Source: Bonia amplexicaulis
Lineage: Eukaryota > Streptophyta > Magnoliopsida > Poales > Poaceae
Reading direction: 5' to 3'
Length of the DNA: 64,000 nucleotides
NCBI GenBank assembly: GCA_036346245.1
Contig: CM070739.1
Location: 29,225,579 to 29,289,578 of the forward strand
Shown: in pieces, positions 10,901 through 22,344 of the stretch
How positions within the stretch are numbered: position 1 is the first letter of the stretch
Layout: each line of letters begins with the position of its first letter
Notes under the pieces: generated by a model
The model's input: only the letters and a program-made list of their open reading frames with translations
Told to the model about the DNA's origin: nothing
Databases searched by the model: none
Position numbers and translations under genes: made by a program

Positions 10901-13900
10901 AAACAGTATAGGAGGTCTCTACAGCATTATGATTTATAATTCCTAACACTTGAAGAATCTTCAATCTTCATTAATCTCTTCCAACCAGACAAGGTTCTTG
11001 TCATCTTTAAAACACCCTTGATCTTTCTTGGTCCAAAAAAGGGTGGTTCTGCTGTTGAAGTATTTAGCGAGTATTACAGGTAAGGTGCTAAAATTATGAC
11101 ACAAACTTACAGTTTATACAAAGGTACTGTTTCTAATACTTTTGTTTATCGGTATCTAATGGATATTGGAAAGATGTGGACGTGAATCTTTTTTAACACC
11201 CGCAAAAGCAACAGAGCAGTCTACAAAAAAACAACAGAGGTTGTTCAATTTTTTGTGGTGCTTGATGGACTAGGTTCAGTGAGATGGCGATATGTTGCAT
11301 TTCAGAAAACTTAAGATGACAACTTGTAGCTGCTTTGTTCGATCGGAAGTGCAATTGCATGTTGCTCATAGGAGTAGCATTTTATCATGGTTATCATAAG
11401 TAGGAATTTTTATTCCATTAACCACAAATTTAGATCTTCAGTTTGATTCATTGCATTTATTTCTGCTTTACTGTTTCATCCAAAAAAAAGAGAACCATCT
11501 AATTATCTTTTATGTAATTTTTCAACTACCTTCTGAAATTCCTAATGTTGTCGCTATGTGCTACTACCTCCATTCCAAAATAGATATCATATTGGACATT
11601 GACACAGTCTTCAATACACCCCTGGCCTACTTTTTCTAATTATATGTTAGTAAACATTATAAAAAATATAATCATCTGAAAGTACTTTGATGGCAAATCT
11701 ACTAATATCATTTCCATATGACAAATCTAAATATTTTTATACGTATTACTGTATTAGTGATCAAAATTTCAAAAGTTCGACTGCAGTCACTGCACCCATC
11801 CTAGGACATCTATTTTGGTATGTCAGAATTAGTAATTTCGTATCTCAATTAATATGAACCACAGGTGACAAGTTGAGCTTTGCATCAAAGTAGAAAATAA
11901 GAAGCAACTGTGCATTCAACGACCAAATAACTTTTGTCATTTGATCTAAAAATAATAATCAAATTTTGCTTCAGACAACAAGAAGAATATAGCTATAATA
12001 AGCACAGTCAAAGGCCACCCAATTCTTGCCAAAGAAAGTAGAAACAACTAATAAAACTTGATGATTGGAGTGACAATACGGTGTATCAAAAAACATTTCA
12101 GTACAGTAATAGAGACGGAACCTAAAATTTTGGTTTATCTCATTTGGATTTGGTCCATCCAAAGGCCATCTTTCTGGATTGAAAACATCTGCATCATCCC
12201 AATGCTTTGGGCAACGATGAAGGTTCCAGACGGATATAAAAATATCTTCTCCTCTTGAAGAAAGGAAAAAAAACAAGTATATTTTCAGAATTATAGTAGA
12301 AAAGTTTAATATTATATGGAAATCTCAAATCAAGAAACAATATCACACAAACATATTCCTACAGCAACCATTAAACAAACTTAGCTACCAGCAATGGCAT
12401 TTGGAAAAGTAAAATAGATTACATAAAATAGACTGCACAACAGCATAAGATGGCTGTATACTTGCACAAAGCCACAAATCTTTGTACTTTGTTTTTCTAA
12501 TCTAATATATTAATCCCAGGAGTATCTCTGGGGAAAAACAGATGCGGAAAAGCCCAAACTAGACAAAAGGAGCAGAAATATACGGTAGCCCAGCTACTTT
12601 CACAACAAACAAATAAACAGTCCTTGCACTTGACGTGAGACTAAAGCTAGCTTTTTTCTGTAGTGACTTGATAGAAGGAAGGAATTCTGCTAGAAAATTT
12701 TTACCTGCTGATTGGGTATTCTCCCAGCATATCATCCTCAAGAGAACGACGAATTAAAACTGGCGGCTGTGGATATAGTCTCAATGACTGCAATAACGGT
12801 AATGTTTTCATTCAATGATGAAACTCATTATTAAACGAGGTATCACACTTTGTAACTTACTTCATTAATAACCCGAGTAGTGTACTTCAGTTTCTTCACA
12901 TCCTCAATTGTTGGTAAACGGTCACCTAGAATGTTATCAACCTGCAGGTAATTGAGTGAAAAAGTCATTAGTAAGATTGCAGAAGCATACACCTCTGGAA
13001 AAAGCATAAGGTAAAAATGAATCTACCTCATCTTGGAGCCTTTCCATTACTTTTGGATACTGCGGTTAGCAATACAGAAAAAATTGAAAAATAAATAACA
13101 ATATGAGTGGCGTAATGCATATGAAGACGGCCAAACCAATACAATATCATTAGATGTTATTAATACAGCAGTGAATTTTGAGTTATTGATCATATTGTGA
13201 CACCTTAGATAGAAGATAAAATGTCCATGTCAAGACCGCCGCAGAGGTTTCATGGCCAGCTATGAGCATTGTCATCAGATCATCACGGAGTTGCTTGCTA
13301 GAGACCTAAGGCAGATGAATTGAAGCAATGTGAAGATGGGAAAGTTCAAACATATAAAACACATTACAAGTGAAGCTACATCATACATCATCTCCAGATG
13401 CCAATAGAAAATGAAGAATACTAGGATCTTGCTCATTCATGTATTCCTCATGAAACTGCAGATCTTCTTCCTCTACCAATCTCTGCAATAGTAACAACAG
13501 CCAATCTTACTGTCATGATTTTTCCAAATACAAGAATGTAGAATAGTAAGGTCAAAGTATAAGAAAAGATTCACCTTGCATGTAGCAATTAGTTCATCGA
13601 GAGTATTATTTATCAGTGCAAGAGCTTCGTTGACCTTCCTCTGCCGAGGGGAAATGTCTTTCCATATGGGAATTTCCCAAGTTGGTATAGGAGAAGTGCT
13701 CCGCATTTCTGCTTCCCGTAGTGTTGCATACACTGCCTGATCATCATCCGACAAACCAAAAGGTAATGACTTAAAGAAGAACCATAAGCAAATGAACTTA
13801 AGAAATACATAAAAATCTGAATAATAACCTCAACGATTCCATTATCGTAAGATAACGAATCAAACTCGTAATTGAACAGTGCCTTCCCAATGACATCCAG

Positions 13901-15049
13901 TGTTAGTCGAGAGAACAAAGATTCCATCTCCACATCCTCCCCATCCAATGCTGCCTCGTCCAACTTCTTGCAGAGCCGATCTGAAGCTTCTCCAAAGAGA
14001 CCTATCATTGCGGTCACATACTGCAAGCAAAATTCAAGCGAATAAAATTACACTACAAAGAAAGCAATGCACAAAACCTCAATACTAACTAGGAAGCTCA
14101 CCTTCATATGCATTGCTGGTACAATGGCACGCCTCCGGACACGCCAAATCTCCCCATCAGCTGGGATCAAACCTGTACCCATCACAAACTCTAATATTTC
14201 CGCAAGAATACCCTGCACCCACCAACACATTTCTGAAGCACAAAAATTTATTTCTGTCGCAAAATGTCTACATCCAAATCGACAACCAAACCTTGGAGTA
14301 AGCTTTGGAGTTGTCCCTCAGAATGTGCTTAGCTATAGCTGGATCAGAGACAATTAGGAAAGACTGGAAGAAAGGAAACTTTAGACCATCAGCAACATGC
14401 TAGGGTTCCAAATATTGCGACTTAGAGAACAATTTGCTTTATTGTGCGTCACCTTAGGTCCAAAGTTGAGGCGAAAGATGCCACCGTAGGTGAGGAAGAG
14501 GTCATACAGCGGTATGAAGAAAGCCTGCCCAGCGACAGCCCCCAGCGATCCCACCGCCTGCGGTATCTCCGGCCCCCTGCGCGCCGCACCACCGCCCGCC
14601 AGCCTCGTGAGCAGCGCGGCGGCAAGCTTCCCCAGGTGGCCCAGCTTGGGCAGCCTCACCGCGAGGGAAGCAACCCACCTAAAAAAATCCAAGTTTCCCA
14701 TCAAATCACCACCGGAGCTGCAAGAAACGCGTGAAAATGATGGAGAAGGAACCGGGAGCGCTAACCCAGGGCCTTGGGCGGTGAACTCGCCGGACGCAAT
14801 GCGGGCGGCCAGCTCGGCCCGGCGCCGCCTCTGCTCTTCAAGAAGCGGGTCGGAGCCGCCGCCGCCGGCACCGGAAGCGGAGCAGCGGAGGAACAGACGG
14901 CGACGGCATGCGGCAGGAGGGAGCCGGAGCTGGCCCTGGGCGGAGCCTAGGAAGCGGAACGGAGGGGCGGCGGCGGTGGAGGAGGGGTTACCGCTACCGG
15001 CGGCGGTGGCCATGGCTGTCGCTGTGGCGCAGCAGTGGTGCAGTGACAT
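7949..15049 (-). CDS. CYP97A: CYP97A-type cytochrome P450, carotenoid beta-ring hydroxylase
   Basis: Fourteen exons on the minus strand: 15049-14453, 14363-14292, 14212-14102, 14020-13829, 13736-13575, 13482-13387, 13305-13204, 13059-13027, 12941-12861, 12787-12705, 12253-12122, 10293-10233, 8307-8242 and 8164-7949. All have GT/AG sites and join in frame to about 655-667 residues, slightly longer than the LUT5 family. Visible features are a plastid transit peptide in exon 1, the I-helix motif AGHETS (exon 7), the K-helix ESLRLYP (exons 9/10), PERW (exon 11) and the haem-binding FGGGPRKCVG with its Cys ligand (exon 12). The C-terminus (VEMTTGATIHTTEGLKMTV) is typical of CYP97A. The family hydroxylates beta-rings of alpha- and beta-carotene on the way to lutein and zeaxanthin in plastid membranes. 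The start could be 15049 or 15013; 15172 gives an N-terminus that looks untranslated. Intron 12 holds an LTR element in the antisense direction. No inactivating change was seen. Confidence 0.93.
8451..10144 (+). mobile_element. Non-autonomous copia-like LTR element inside CYP97A intron 12
   Basis: The left LTR is 8451-8540 and the right LTR is 10040-10144. Both begin TGTTAGAGATAGAATAGG and end AATATTCATAACA; they differ by a 15-bp indel and some substitutions. TGGTATCAGAGC at 8541-8552 directly after the left LTR is an initiator-Met tRNA primer site. A purine tract GAAGGGGGA ends at 10039. The flanks AACAA (8446-8450) and AATAA (10145-10149) are an imperfect 5-bp target duplication. The roughly 1.5-kb interior is GC-rich at 8.57-9.45 kb, with repeated GGATCCGGCCGCCG-like motifs, and encodes no gag, protease, integrase or reverse transcriptase that I recognise. 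The sequences next to the primer site and next to the purine tract match the element at 60418-62270. It is transcriptionally opposed to CYP97A and is removed with the intron if splicing is normal. Confidence 0.88.
10294..12121 (-). other. Intron 11 of CYP97A (1.8 kb)
   Basis: The long intron between the exon encoding PERW and the haem-binding exon. It is AT-rich and contains no second gene or complete transposon that I can recognise. Confidence 0.7.
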
Positions 15050-15328
15050 GGAAAGTGCCGGAAGCAAAACGGTGGCTGCTGCTGTCTTGGAGCTGAGGAT
15101 GAGGTGGAGGGAGAAGAAAAGGAGGGGGACGTGGGGTATGGTGCTCCGTTTGTTCGCTTCCTCCTCGGCCAACCAGACGTCCGGACGGACAAGACCACCG
15201 GCCTGCCTGCCCTCCCTCGGAATCCAAGCTGCTACAACGGAATCTCTCGCGCCTGCTCTATGGGCATCTTCTTTCCCGGTTCCTGTTTTTTCCCGCTACT
15301 AATAGCAAAGAAAATTCACACTAGTGAT

Positions 15329-15507
15329 TGTGTCATAATGTTACTAAGTTCAGTTTCCAAGGATAATCAATATGGAGTACTAGTACTAGGAAAATTGCAA
15401 GTGTGAGGCACATGATTGTGTCATATACTGTTACTGAGTTCAGCTCCAAAGGATAATCGATGTGGAGTGCTAGTACTACAAAGTTGCAAGTGTGAAGCAC
15501 ATGATTG
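15329..15507. repeat. Two-copy tandem repeat, about 88-bp unit
   Basis: Two imperfect direct copies (about 15329-15416 and 15417-15507) share GTTACTAAGTTCAG/GTTACTGAGTTCAG, AAGGATAATC, AGTGCTAGTACTA-like and GCACATGATTGTG motifs. They lie upstream of the CYP97A start, so they may fall in its promoter region. Confidence 0.8.
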
Positions 15508-15659
15508 TGCAGATTGAGATTGGACAATCCAGCTGAAGCCAATTGCAAAGTGGCACAATCCAACAAAAACCAATGGTAGAAACCTAAGCTAGCAAAAGTA
15601 CACGATTTTGTGTGTGTTTTTGTGTGGTGGCGGCTGGGCTTCAAGATACCGTGATTTGG

Positions 15660-17470
15660 ACGGTGTTTGGCCTTTTATACTCTACCTTTTGGTGAAAACA
15701 GTATTTGCCCTTTCGTTAGATGTTGCTATTGCAGTGTGAGAACCTTCGGAATTGGTGAAGACTGAAGAAGATGTACATAGCATAACGCAGCAGGCAGCGG
15801 CATGTCATTTTCTTCGTAGGCCTATCCTGTCAGGGAGGCCTCATCAATCACCGTGACATTTCTGACCCTCCTCCAACTGGTTGCAGCCTCTGTTGGTTAT
15901 TGATTTTTGACTAAAACTTTATCTCGTTATTGTTAATTTTTTCTATGTCTTTTAATTAAAAATAAAAAAAAAAATATTATTATATCTCTACAAACAATAC
16001 AAAGTAATAAAAGGAAAAAAATTAAAATTAAAAACTGGCCTGTTCTAAATAGCTTTTTAGCAACTGGGCGGCTCAAATTCGATGCATCTCTTGTACAGGA
16101 GATGCTTTAACATGATTCTCCTTGGGGCTTTGCAAGGGACCTGGAATATCGACGTCTGTCCTTCGAGTCATCAAATGCAGCCAGCAGAAGAGCAGTTGCC
16201 ACTCATTTCCCTTTTGCATTCTCTCCTAAAAACGAAGCGAAAATAAAGGGCTATTTTATCTTCAAGGTGGAACCATGTCGTGGAGAAAAGAAAGCCATAT
16301 GTAAGCTTGTTTTCTTGGATGGATTTTTGGACTGTGGTTTTTAATTTTTAGCTTAATTTTTTTAATTTTAGTTGTTTATAAGAGAATACGAAAAGAGGTA
16401 CTAGCGTACGATTTTGACCGATAGAGATAAAGTCATAATAGTATCTATTATAATCAACTTGTAGATCCTTTCTTAAAAAGATATTTTATTTACAAATTAG
16501 TTACTGTATAAAGATAAGCCGTAAAGCCAATAGAAAGAAGCCCTATGATTCTTCCTCAAAGGTAGCTCAAGCAACACGTGTGCCGCTAAGCATCCTGTAT
16601 CTTGGACTAGCCACCAATCCCCTCCCAACGCTCTGAATAATGGCCTAGCTCCATCTCCCATCGCGATTTCTCTTGTTGCGCCGAGAGGTGAGAAGAAACA
16701 AACCGCGAAGAGGACACAGCAGATAGTGATGCAGGAGCAGCTTGCCTTTTCCTTCTGGTCACTTGTGTTGTGTGGACGAGTGCAGGTAAATACAGGCGGA
16801 CACTGCTGCAAACAGGGGGAAAACGCATGCAGGCCGATGGAAATATACCTTCAACTTTTGAGGAGATCGATCGATGAAGCCTATGGACCCTCGAGAAGCC
16901 CCTTCCCCTGCGTCCTCCGCGCCTCGCCGTCTCCGCTGCCGCCTCCTGATTCGAGGAGCGCCTCCAAACCGCCGCCGCAACCAACCAAACCCCCGGGTGC
17001 TGGTGTTTCCCGATCGTAGCAGCCCGAATCGAATCTGAGACGATTGGTTGCGGATTAGAGGTGGGAAGATTAGGCAGGGTTTTACCCGCGGCGATCTCCA
17101 TCGATCGCGTGTAGGGAAGTCCCAAGTGATTCGGTTTGGGTTCGAGCGGGAAGGGGAGTTGAAGAAGCGGGGCTTGTGTCTGTCTTGTGCAACAGGACGA
17201 AGGCTCGTTCATACCGAGTTCTCCTTCTACCTTCTATTTAGGTAAATTAGGACGTAATATAAACGCTCGATTTTTCAAAGCATCTTTCGTACTTCTTTTG
17301 TTTTTATCTCGTCTTAGAAATAAGCCAAAAGGTTGTAGACGCATCACACACCCTACTCATCTCGCTCTCGTCTCGCGCATGTATCTCTCCTTTATTTTTC
17401 TCACCGCTCGCTTTCTCCTTCTAAAAAAACTTTTTTTTGCTGTATTATCAGGCCTAATTTTGATCTAATT
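15660..17470. other. Intergenic sequence between CYP97A and the lipase fragment
   Basis: A family-A MITE-like stretch lies at about 16310-16535. The overlapping reading frames around 16.6-17.2 kb on both strands are GC-rich and have no recognisable domain. A 5' UTR-like pyrimidine-rich region lies at 17.2-17.46 kb. No gene can be supported. Confidence 0.45.
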
Positions 17471-17476
17471 TGTGTA

Positions 17477-17991
17477 GCTCGCTCATCTTGCTGATATGGA
17501 GGTTAAGTATCGATGTAACCAAATTATAGAAATTGGCCTCCCACTGGGAGGACTTGCAAAGTTATTTGCTCAGGATTGGACGGGTGATGTCCCATGGTTA
17601 TGCTAGCAACAGTAGCTCAGGTACTTTTGTTGATACATTCTGCATAGGTTATATATGTGAATGCAAGTTATTTGGGTTCAAAATTTTCGCCTTATTACAT
17701 CTTTCCAATTTTCAGTACTTGAGGATTATACAAAATCCGACATATGCGGAGCAGGAGCTCCAAATGGCTGCCAATCAGGGTCGCTGGTGCACATGGGAGA
17801 AGCTCTCTGCGATCAGAGCAAACTGTGCAATTGAACTTGCATTGGGTGAATCCATTGCAGTTCTAAACCACAAACGAAGGCTAAGAAGAAGCATTGAAAG
17901 GGTAGCAGCTGCTTCCCAGAGCTATACTGACAATGTTCAACGTCCAAACCTCGGTGGCCATCCTACCAAAGGAGGAACAGAGATGCATTAG
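17477..17991 (+). pseudogene. 3' fragment of an SDP1-type triacylglycerol lipase gene, frameshifted
   Basis: Exon a (about 17477-17620) encodes MEVKYRCNQIIEIGLPLGG then LAKLFAQDWTGDV, followed in a shifted frame by MVMLATVAQ. It ends at a GT donor (17621). Exon b (17716-17991) encodes YLRIIQNPTYAE, then NQGRWCTWEKLSAIRANCAI and LNHKRRLRRSIERVAAA, and ends with TAG. This matches the C-terminal part of plant SUGAR-DEPENDENT1 patatin-domain lipases, which hydrolyse storage triacylglycerol at oil bodies; the intron position after AQ fits. The patatin catalytic region is absent. One base appears deleted near 17592 (GDV followed by CC ATG), breaking the frame, and 'QEL' is an odd insertion near YAE. 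I infer a truncated, non-functional copy. A short exon-b protein could still be translated but would lack the active site. Confidence 0.78.
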
Positions 17992-18371
17992 ATTAATTGC
18001 ATTTAAATCCACTGCAATTGATCAGCTTTCAGTAAGAAAAAAAAACTTTGCTAACATTTCTACCAAAAGTTCATGTTTCGAACAGAGATATGTTACATTA
18101 ATTGTGTCGAAATCAACAACAAATGATCAATGATCAATACAAATCAAAACTTAACCAATTCTGTTACAAAGATTTCAAACTCGGCTTTACACCCAATGTT
18201 AATTACAGCCTAAATTGATGTCACAGCTTCACAACACTCAGCCAGTGCTATGATCAGATCTCATCTTGTGCCTCACATACCCTTTGATGATGGCAGCCTC
18301 GAGCAACTTCCAGACTGGTTGGAGGGGAAGGGGCGACTCGTCGGCTCTTTGGCGGGGCCAGCCGGGCCACG

Positions 18372-18486
18372 GCGAGATGGCTGTTGAGAGGTGACTAGGC
18401 GGCGATTTGGGCGAAGTGCATGGAGTCGTGCGAGCCGAAGGCCGGGGGGCGGCACCGGAGATGAACCAGGAGGAGTTCGCGCGTCA
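18372..18486 (+). repeat. Dispersed duplication, copy 1
   Basis: The sequence from CGGCGAGATGGCTGTTGAGA to GAGGAGTTCGCGCGTCAGAG recurs at 19526-19681. This copy lacks about 40 bp present in the other. It contains ATGGAGTCGTGCGAGCC, which looks like a gene start fragment, but no supported ORF follows. Confidence 0.8.
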
Positions 18487-18544
18487 GAGGGTATCTGATC
18501 GATCTGCTCCTGATGGATGCTAAAAACTCCAATCCGACGCGTCA

Positions 18545-19520
18545 CTCAGAGTCCACACGGTCTGCAAGCCTGGACCGTCCGTAGAGCCATGTCAACCTGT
18601 GAGGGGCTTTAGATGTAGAGTGGCTCAGATTTGCTAAGAGTGAGGTTTTATAAAATTGCAATACCAAAATACCTAGTGTTATGTATCTCATGCTAAAACT
18701 ATATGGTTTTGTGCAACTTGGACCATAAAACCTGAGGCTTTGTAAAATTTACTCGTTCTGTGAAATTTACTCTTAAGAAAAAAGGTCATGTATGTTTCAA
18801 GAGGATATACCACTGCCAACTTCGAGTGTACTCTGCGATCATAAAATATCTGCACCATCCGTGGTAGAATGCTACTTAACACTAAAATGTTCAAGTAGGC
18901 CCTGGTCTCTGGATCAATGGGGCTTTAATGTAGAGATGTATGCTATGATGTTGATATTTAGCATCCATCTGTGTCAGAATTCAGAAACAGCACGGGGATG
19001 ACAAGCATCTTCAGTTAGCAGTTAGCACTGATGCAAATACGAATACAAGATATGAGCAATCTGATGAGCTCAACTCCGAAACATGTACCTTCCAAGTGGG
19101 ATATATATATTGTAGGATACTCTCTAGTACATACTACTGTCTCTACCAGACACTTACAGCCAGAAGAATACATACTTAATTCTCGGCTCTCATAGGTTGC
19201 CTCTTGTTGTCATTCGAGACAGGGTAAGCTAGCTCCTCTCATGAATATGTAGGGTGCAAACAGATCGGATTCGGACGGATATTGTTGTTGCATATCCTAA
19301 CCCATATTTTTCTTGGATTCGGTTCGGTCGGGATTATCTATTAAATTACCACTCTAAGTCTCCAACTAATAATATCTACACTATCTAGAACAAAAATCTT
19401 TGACTTTCTTGTAACATCAGTTTCTTTTTTATATATAAAATGCATTGTTACATATTTATATTAGAATGAATGGTCTCACGTTTATCGTGCCCTAGGGCCT
19501 CCAAAATGACAGGAACGGCC
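18545..19520. other. Intergenic spacer between two duplicate segments
   Basis: AT-rich sequence without a recognised gene. It separates the two duplicate copies by about 1 kb. Confidence 0.5.
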
Positions 19521-19525
19521 CTGAG

Positions 19526-19681
19526 CGGCGAGATGGGCTGTTGAGAGGTGACTAGGCGGCAATTTGGGCGAAGTGCATGGAGTCATGCGAGCCGAAGGCG
19601 GCGATGTGCGGCGTCCAATCGTGCGAAGCGACGACCGGGGCGCGGCACCGGAGATGAACCAGGAGGAGTTCGCACGTCAGA
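19526..19681 (+). repeat. Dispersed duplication, copy 2
   Basis: The fuller copy of the segment at 18372-18486, with about 40 extra bases (GGCGATGTGCGGCGTCCAAT and following). A start-like ATGGAGTCATGCGAGCCGAA occurs at about 19577 but its frame ends quickly. It may be the remains of a captured gene's first exon. Confidence 0.8.
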
Positions 19682-19717
19682 GTGTATTTGGGCTGAAAAG
19701 CTATGGCTACCAAAATT

Positions 19718-19855
19718 CAGCCCAACCGAGCACCATAATCCATAGTCTCAGATTGTTTTACTGTAGACTTCAGGTTTACGAGAACCATAATCCAGCTATA
19801 AGCCATAATCGGTTGGGCTACAGCTACAGTGAAATTAAGGTGCTCGGTTGGGCTG
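19718..19855. mobile_element. MITE, 138 bp, with 17-bp inverted ends
   Basis: It starts CAGCCCAACCGAGCACC and ends with its exact reverse complement, GGTGCTCGGTTGGGCTG. The flanking 5-bp sequences AAATT (19713-19717) and AAATT (19856-19860) form a target duplication. There is no coding capacity. Related sequence occurs near 50.15-50.41 kb and 28.77-29.03 kb. Confidence 0.85.
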
Positions 19856-19869
19856 AAATTAAGGCGACT

Positions 19870-20215
19870 GGCTAGCGCGTCGGGGCCTAGTGGTGTGGGC
19901 GAGTCGCACACGCACGATTCGATTTCGAATTGGGGAACGAAAGGGCGGACGTGGAGAGGTGGGCGAGTTGGGGCACTTCATTGCCATGGTCGAGTGGGAG
20001 GAGAGGCAGGGAGAGAGAGTTGGCGGCGTGGAGGAGCGGGGAAGGAGTCGAGGCCGGGAGGTGGGAGGAGGAGGTGGCGGGCGGAGCGGAGGAGGCGGGA
20101 GAGGTGGTGTGGAGGGAGGCGGGGAATGGGGAGGAGGGAGGCGGCGGCGAGGGTGGGAGGGATGGGAGGAGGCGGCGGTGTGAGGAGGGTGGGTGGACCC
20201 ACATCTCAACCAGTG
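19870..20215. other. GC-rich, purine-biased low-complexity segment
   Basis: The plus strand is a GAGG/GGAGGCGG-rich stretch, so reading frames on both strands are Gly/Arg/Glu-rich or Pro/Ser-rich with no domain. It is best read as low-complexity sequence, not a gene. Confidence 0.6.
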
Positions 20216-20519
20216 TAGCTTTTTGTCAGAAGAAATGGGAGAGAATGGACCGATCATCAACTCAAACTTATTAAATAGTAAAGATGTACTAGACAAACCG
20301 GCCAGATCTGGTGGTATGGTAACATACCGGCGATCCATGTTGCAGCTGGTACAGAACGTACCAGTGGCTGGGCGGATGCCCTATGCAAGATCTTTGGGAA
20401 GAAGAAAATCCGATGGGGGGCCACCTTGATCCAACGGCTGGCTAATGCGGAGGCGAGCCCCCTTCCCGTACAATTCCTTTCCGCATGCTGGGAAGTGTTA
20501 GTTGTCAAACCTCTGTATA

Positions 20520-20720
20520 GGGCCTATTCTTTTTCTCCGAAGCTAACGGTTTTTGGCTTTTCCTATAGTACATAACTTTTAAACAGAGTATTTTCTCAAG
20601 ACGCCTAAAGTTAAACGATGTACACGCTAAAAGCTCAACATCTGTACCATCCAAATTCGCAAGGGAGTTGAACGGCTTAGATTCGTACACGCTCGCTCGA
20701 GATCATATCACACTCTCACC
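20520..20720. repeat. MITE-like copy (family A)
   Basis: It carries TTTTAAACAGAGTATTTTCT, GTTAAACGATGTACACG and AAAAGCTCAACATCTGTACC, matching the copies near 4.2 and 51.4 kb. Confidence 0.6.
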
Positions 20721-20949
20721 AAATTAAGGAAGTATAGCAAAATATGACAAGATCAGGCTAGGAACCAGAAAGCCCCTAAATAGAATACAAGAGGAGCACA
20801 CGGTGCAAAGCCAACAGGGGCAAAACAGACAGAGGAGCGTCGTGATCCTTGCATCGGTGAGCCCAGAGCAGAGGAGGAGCTCTGAACCAGCGCTGCCAAG
20901 GAAGGACTATTGGCCGGTCGAGAGAAAGAAGCCTCACCGGCGTTTGTTC

Positions 20950-21798
20950 TGTTGGAACTAATTTTATTGTATTTGTATTGTACTCATGTGTTGTGTACTG
21001 TATAGTGGCCGTAGTCAGAAGTTGTAGCTAGGTGGTCGTCGCCAGTGGTTGAAGACAGTGGTCGTAACCAAAATTATACTCGTGTGTTGAGTACTGTATA
21101 GTGGTCGTAGCCAGAGACCAAGCCAGCGAAGAGAAGACGCGGTCGATAAGCTATGGTCGATGCCATGGTCGAAGGTGCAGTCTACAAGCCGTAGAAGCCG
21201 TGGTCATTACGACCACATTGTGCATGGTCGGTTACGACCACGTTGTGTGGTTGTCGTAATGACCAGTGTCGCAGTCGCTGGTGTCGTGGTTGAAGCTCCA
21301 GTACAATGGTCGAAGACAAGCTAAGGATGAAGCTAGCGGTCGCGGTTGTACGTCGATCACTATAGCAGTTGGCAGAAGGCGTCAACACGAGTGGACGTGG
21401 GTGACACAGGTCGTCCTCGGTCGGCTAACTGCCTGGTATGTGCAGGTGGCTGGTCACTGTAGTGGTCGGCATGGGCTGGTCAAAGTAGTAAGCACGTGGC
21501 TGAGCGAAGCGGCATGGGTAGGTGTAGGAGCAGCATGGGCGGGACGGTGGCGCTCATCAAGTGGTGGCGGTGGTGGTCGTCGAGTGTTGCGAGAGAGTGC
21601 GTGCAGTGGTGTAACTGTATATGCATGAGGTCTATTTAAAGACATGTAAAGTCTGTAGAGCTCGGTGCGAGAGTTTGAGAAGAATACAGGGTGAATAGAA
21701 ATCACTAGAGACGAAGAAGAAGAAAAATTCCTCTGTGTTTTTTGGTTCTTTCTCTGCTCTTCCCTTGCGCTTCTCCTCACGTCGGGCCTGGGCCAACA
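20950..21798 (+). mobile_element. Probable solo LTR, 849 bp
   Basis: It begins TGTTGGAACTAATT and ends GGGCCAACA, giving 6-bp terminal inverted repeats TGTTGG/CCAACA typical of LTRs. The flanks TGTTC (20945-20949) and TGTTG (21799-21803) are a 4/5 target duplication. TATTTAAAGACATGTAAAG near 21631 followed by a GAAGAAGAAGAAAAA region fits an LTR promoter and transcript start. No primer site, second LTR or internal region is present, suggesting loss by LTR-LTR recombination. The interior has many GTGGTCG/GGTCGTAG motifs. Class (copia or gypsy) cannot be told. Confidence 0.55.
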
Positions 21799-22221
21799 TG
21801 TTGAATAGCGTAGCGCCCTTCCAAAGCATAAGTGGACGAAGCGTTTTTCTATGGAGGAAGGGTCTCACGTAGGGCCCTATTTATCTACCGTTGATTCATT
21901 GTCTCAGCGTTGAACCAGCGGCGGATGCAGCAGGGCAGTTTCTTGCTAAGTAGACAAAGAGGTTTTGGGCTCTTCCGCCACAACCCTCTCTGACTGTAGG
22001 CCCATAAGCTGCTCAACGATTGGTTGGAATGAAAAATAGTAAGCGACACACACAAATTTGGCCAATATATAGATACACATATATATATCATCTCTGAAAA
22101 ATTATTTATACCACCTAAATAATCTTAAATACCCGTATACTATACGAACATACCCTCTATTACACGAGATATTTTCTATATTATGAGATACGAGTATAAT
22201 TACATCCTAGTAGAAAAGAGA

Positions 22222-22238
22222 CTTGTGTATATATATAT
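22222..22238 (+). promoter_or_regulatory. TATA box of the HIPP gene
   Basis: A TATATATATAATGG-type element lies about 110 bp upstream of the start codon at 22345, implying transcription from about 22260. Confidence 0.5.
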
Positions 22239-22344
22239 AATGGAGGCTTTGGCTAAAACCCCTCCTCCTCCTCTGTCGCAACGCAGCGCAAGCGCCAAGC
22301 CTTGAGCCCCTGCCCCTGCCTTGAGGAGTGAGAAGCTAGCGGCC

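Noticed and set aside
16607..17212. 201-codon minus-strand ORF
   Set aside because: No recognised domain; runs across unrelated GC-rich sequence and overlaps frames on the other strand.
19829..20338. Gly/Arg-rich and Pro-rich ORFs up to 159 codons
   Set aside because: Low-complexity purine-rich DNA open in several frames on both strands.
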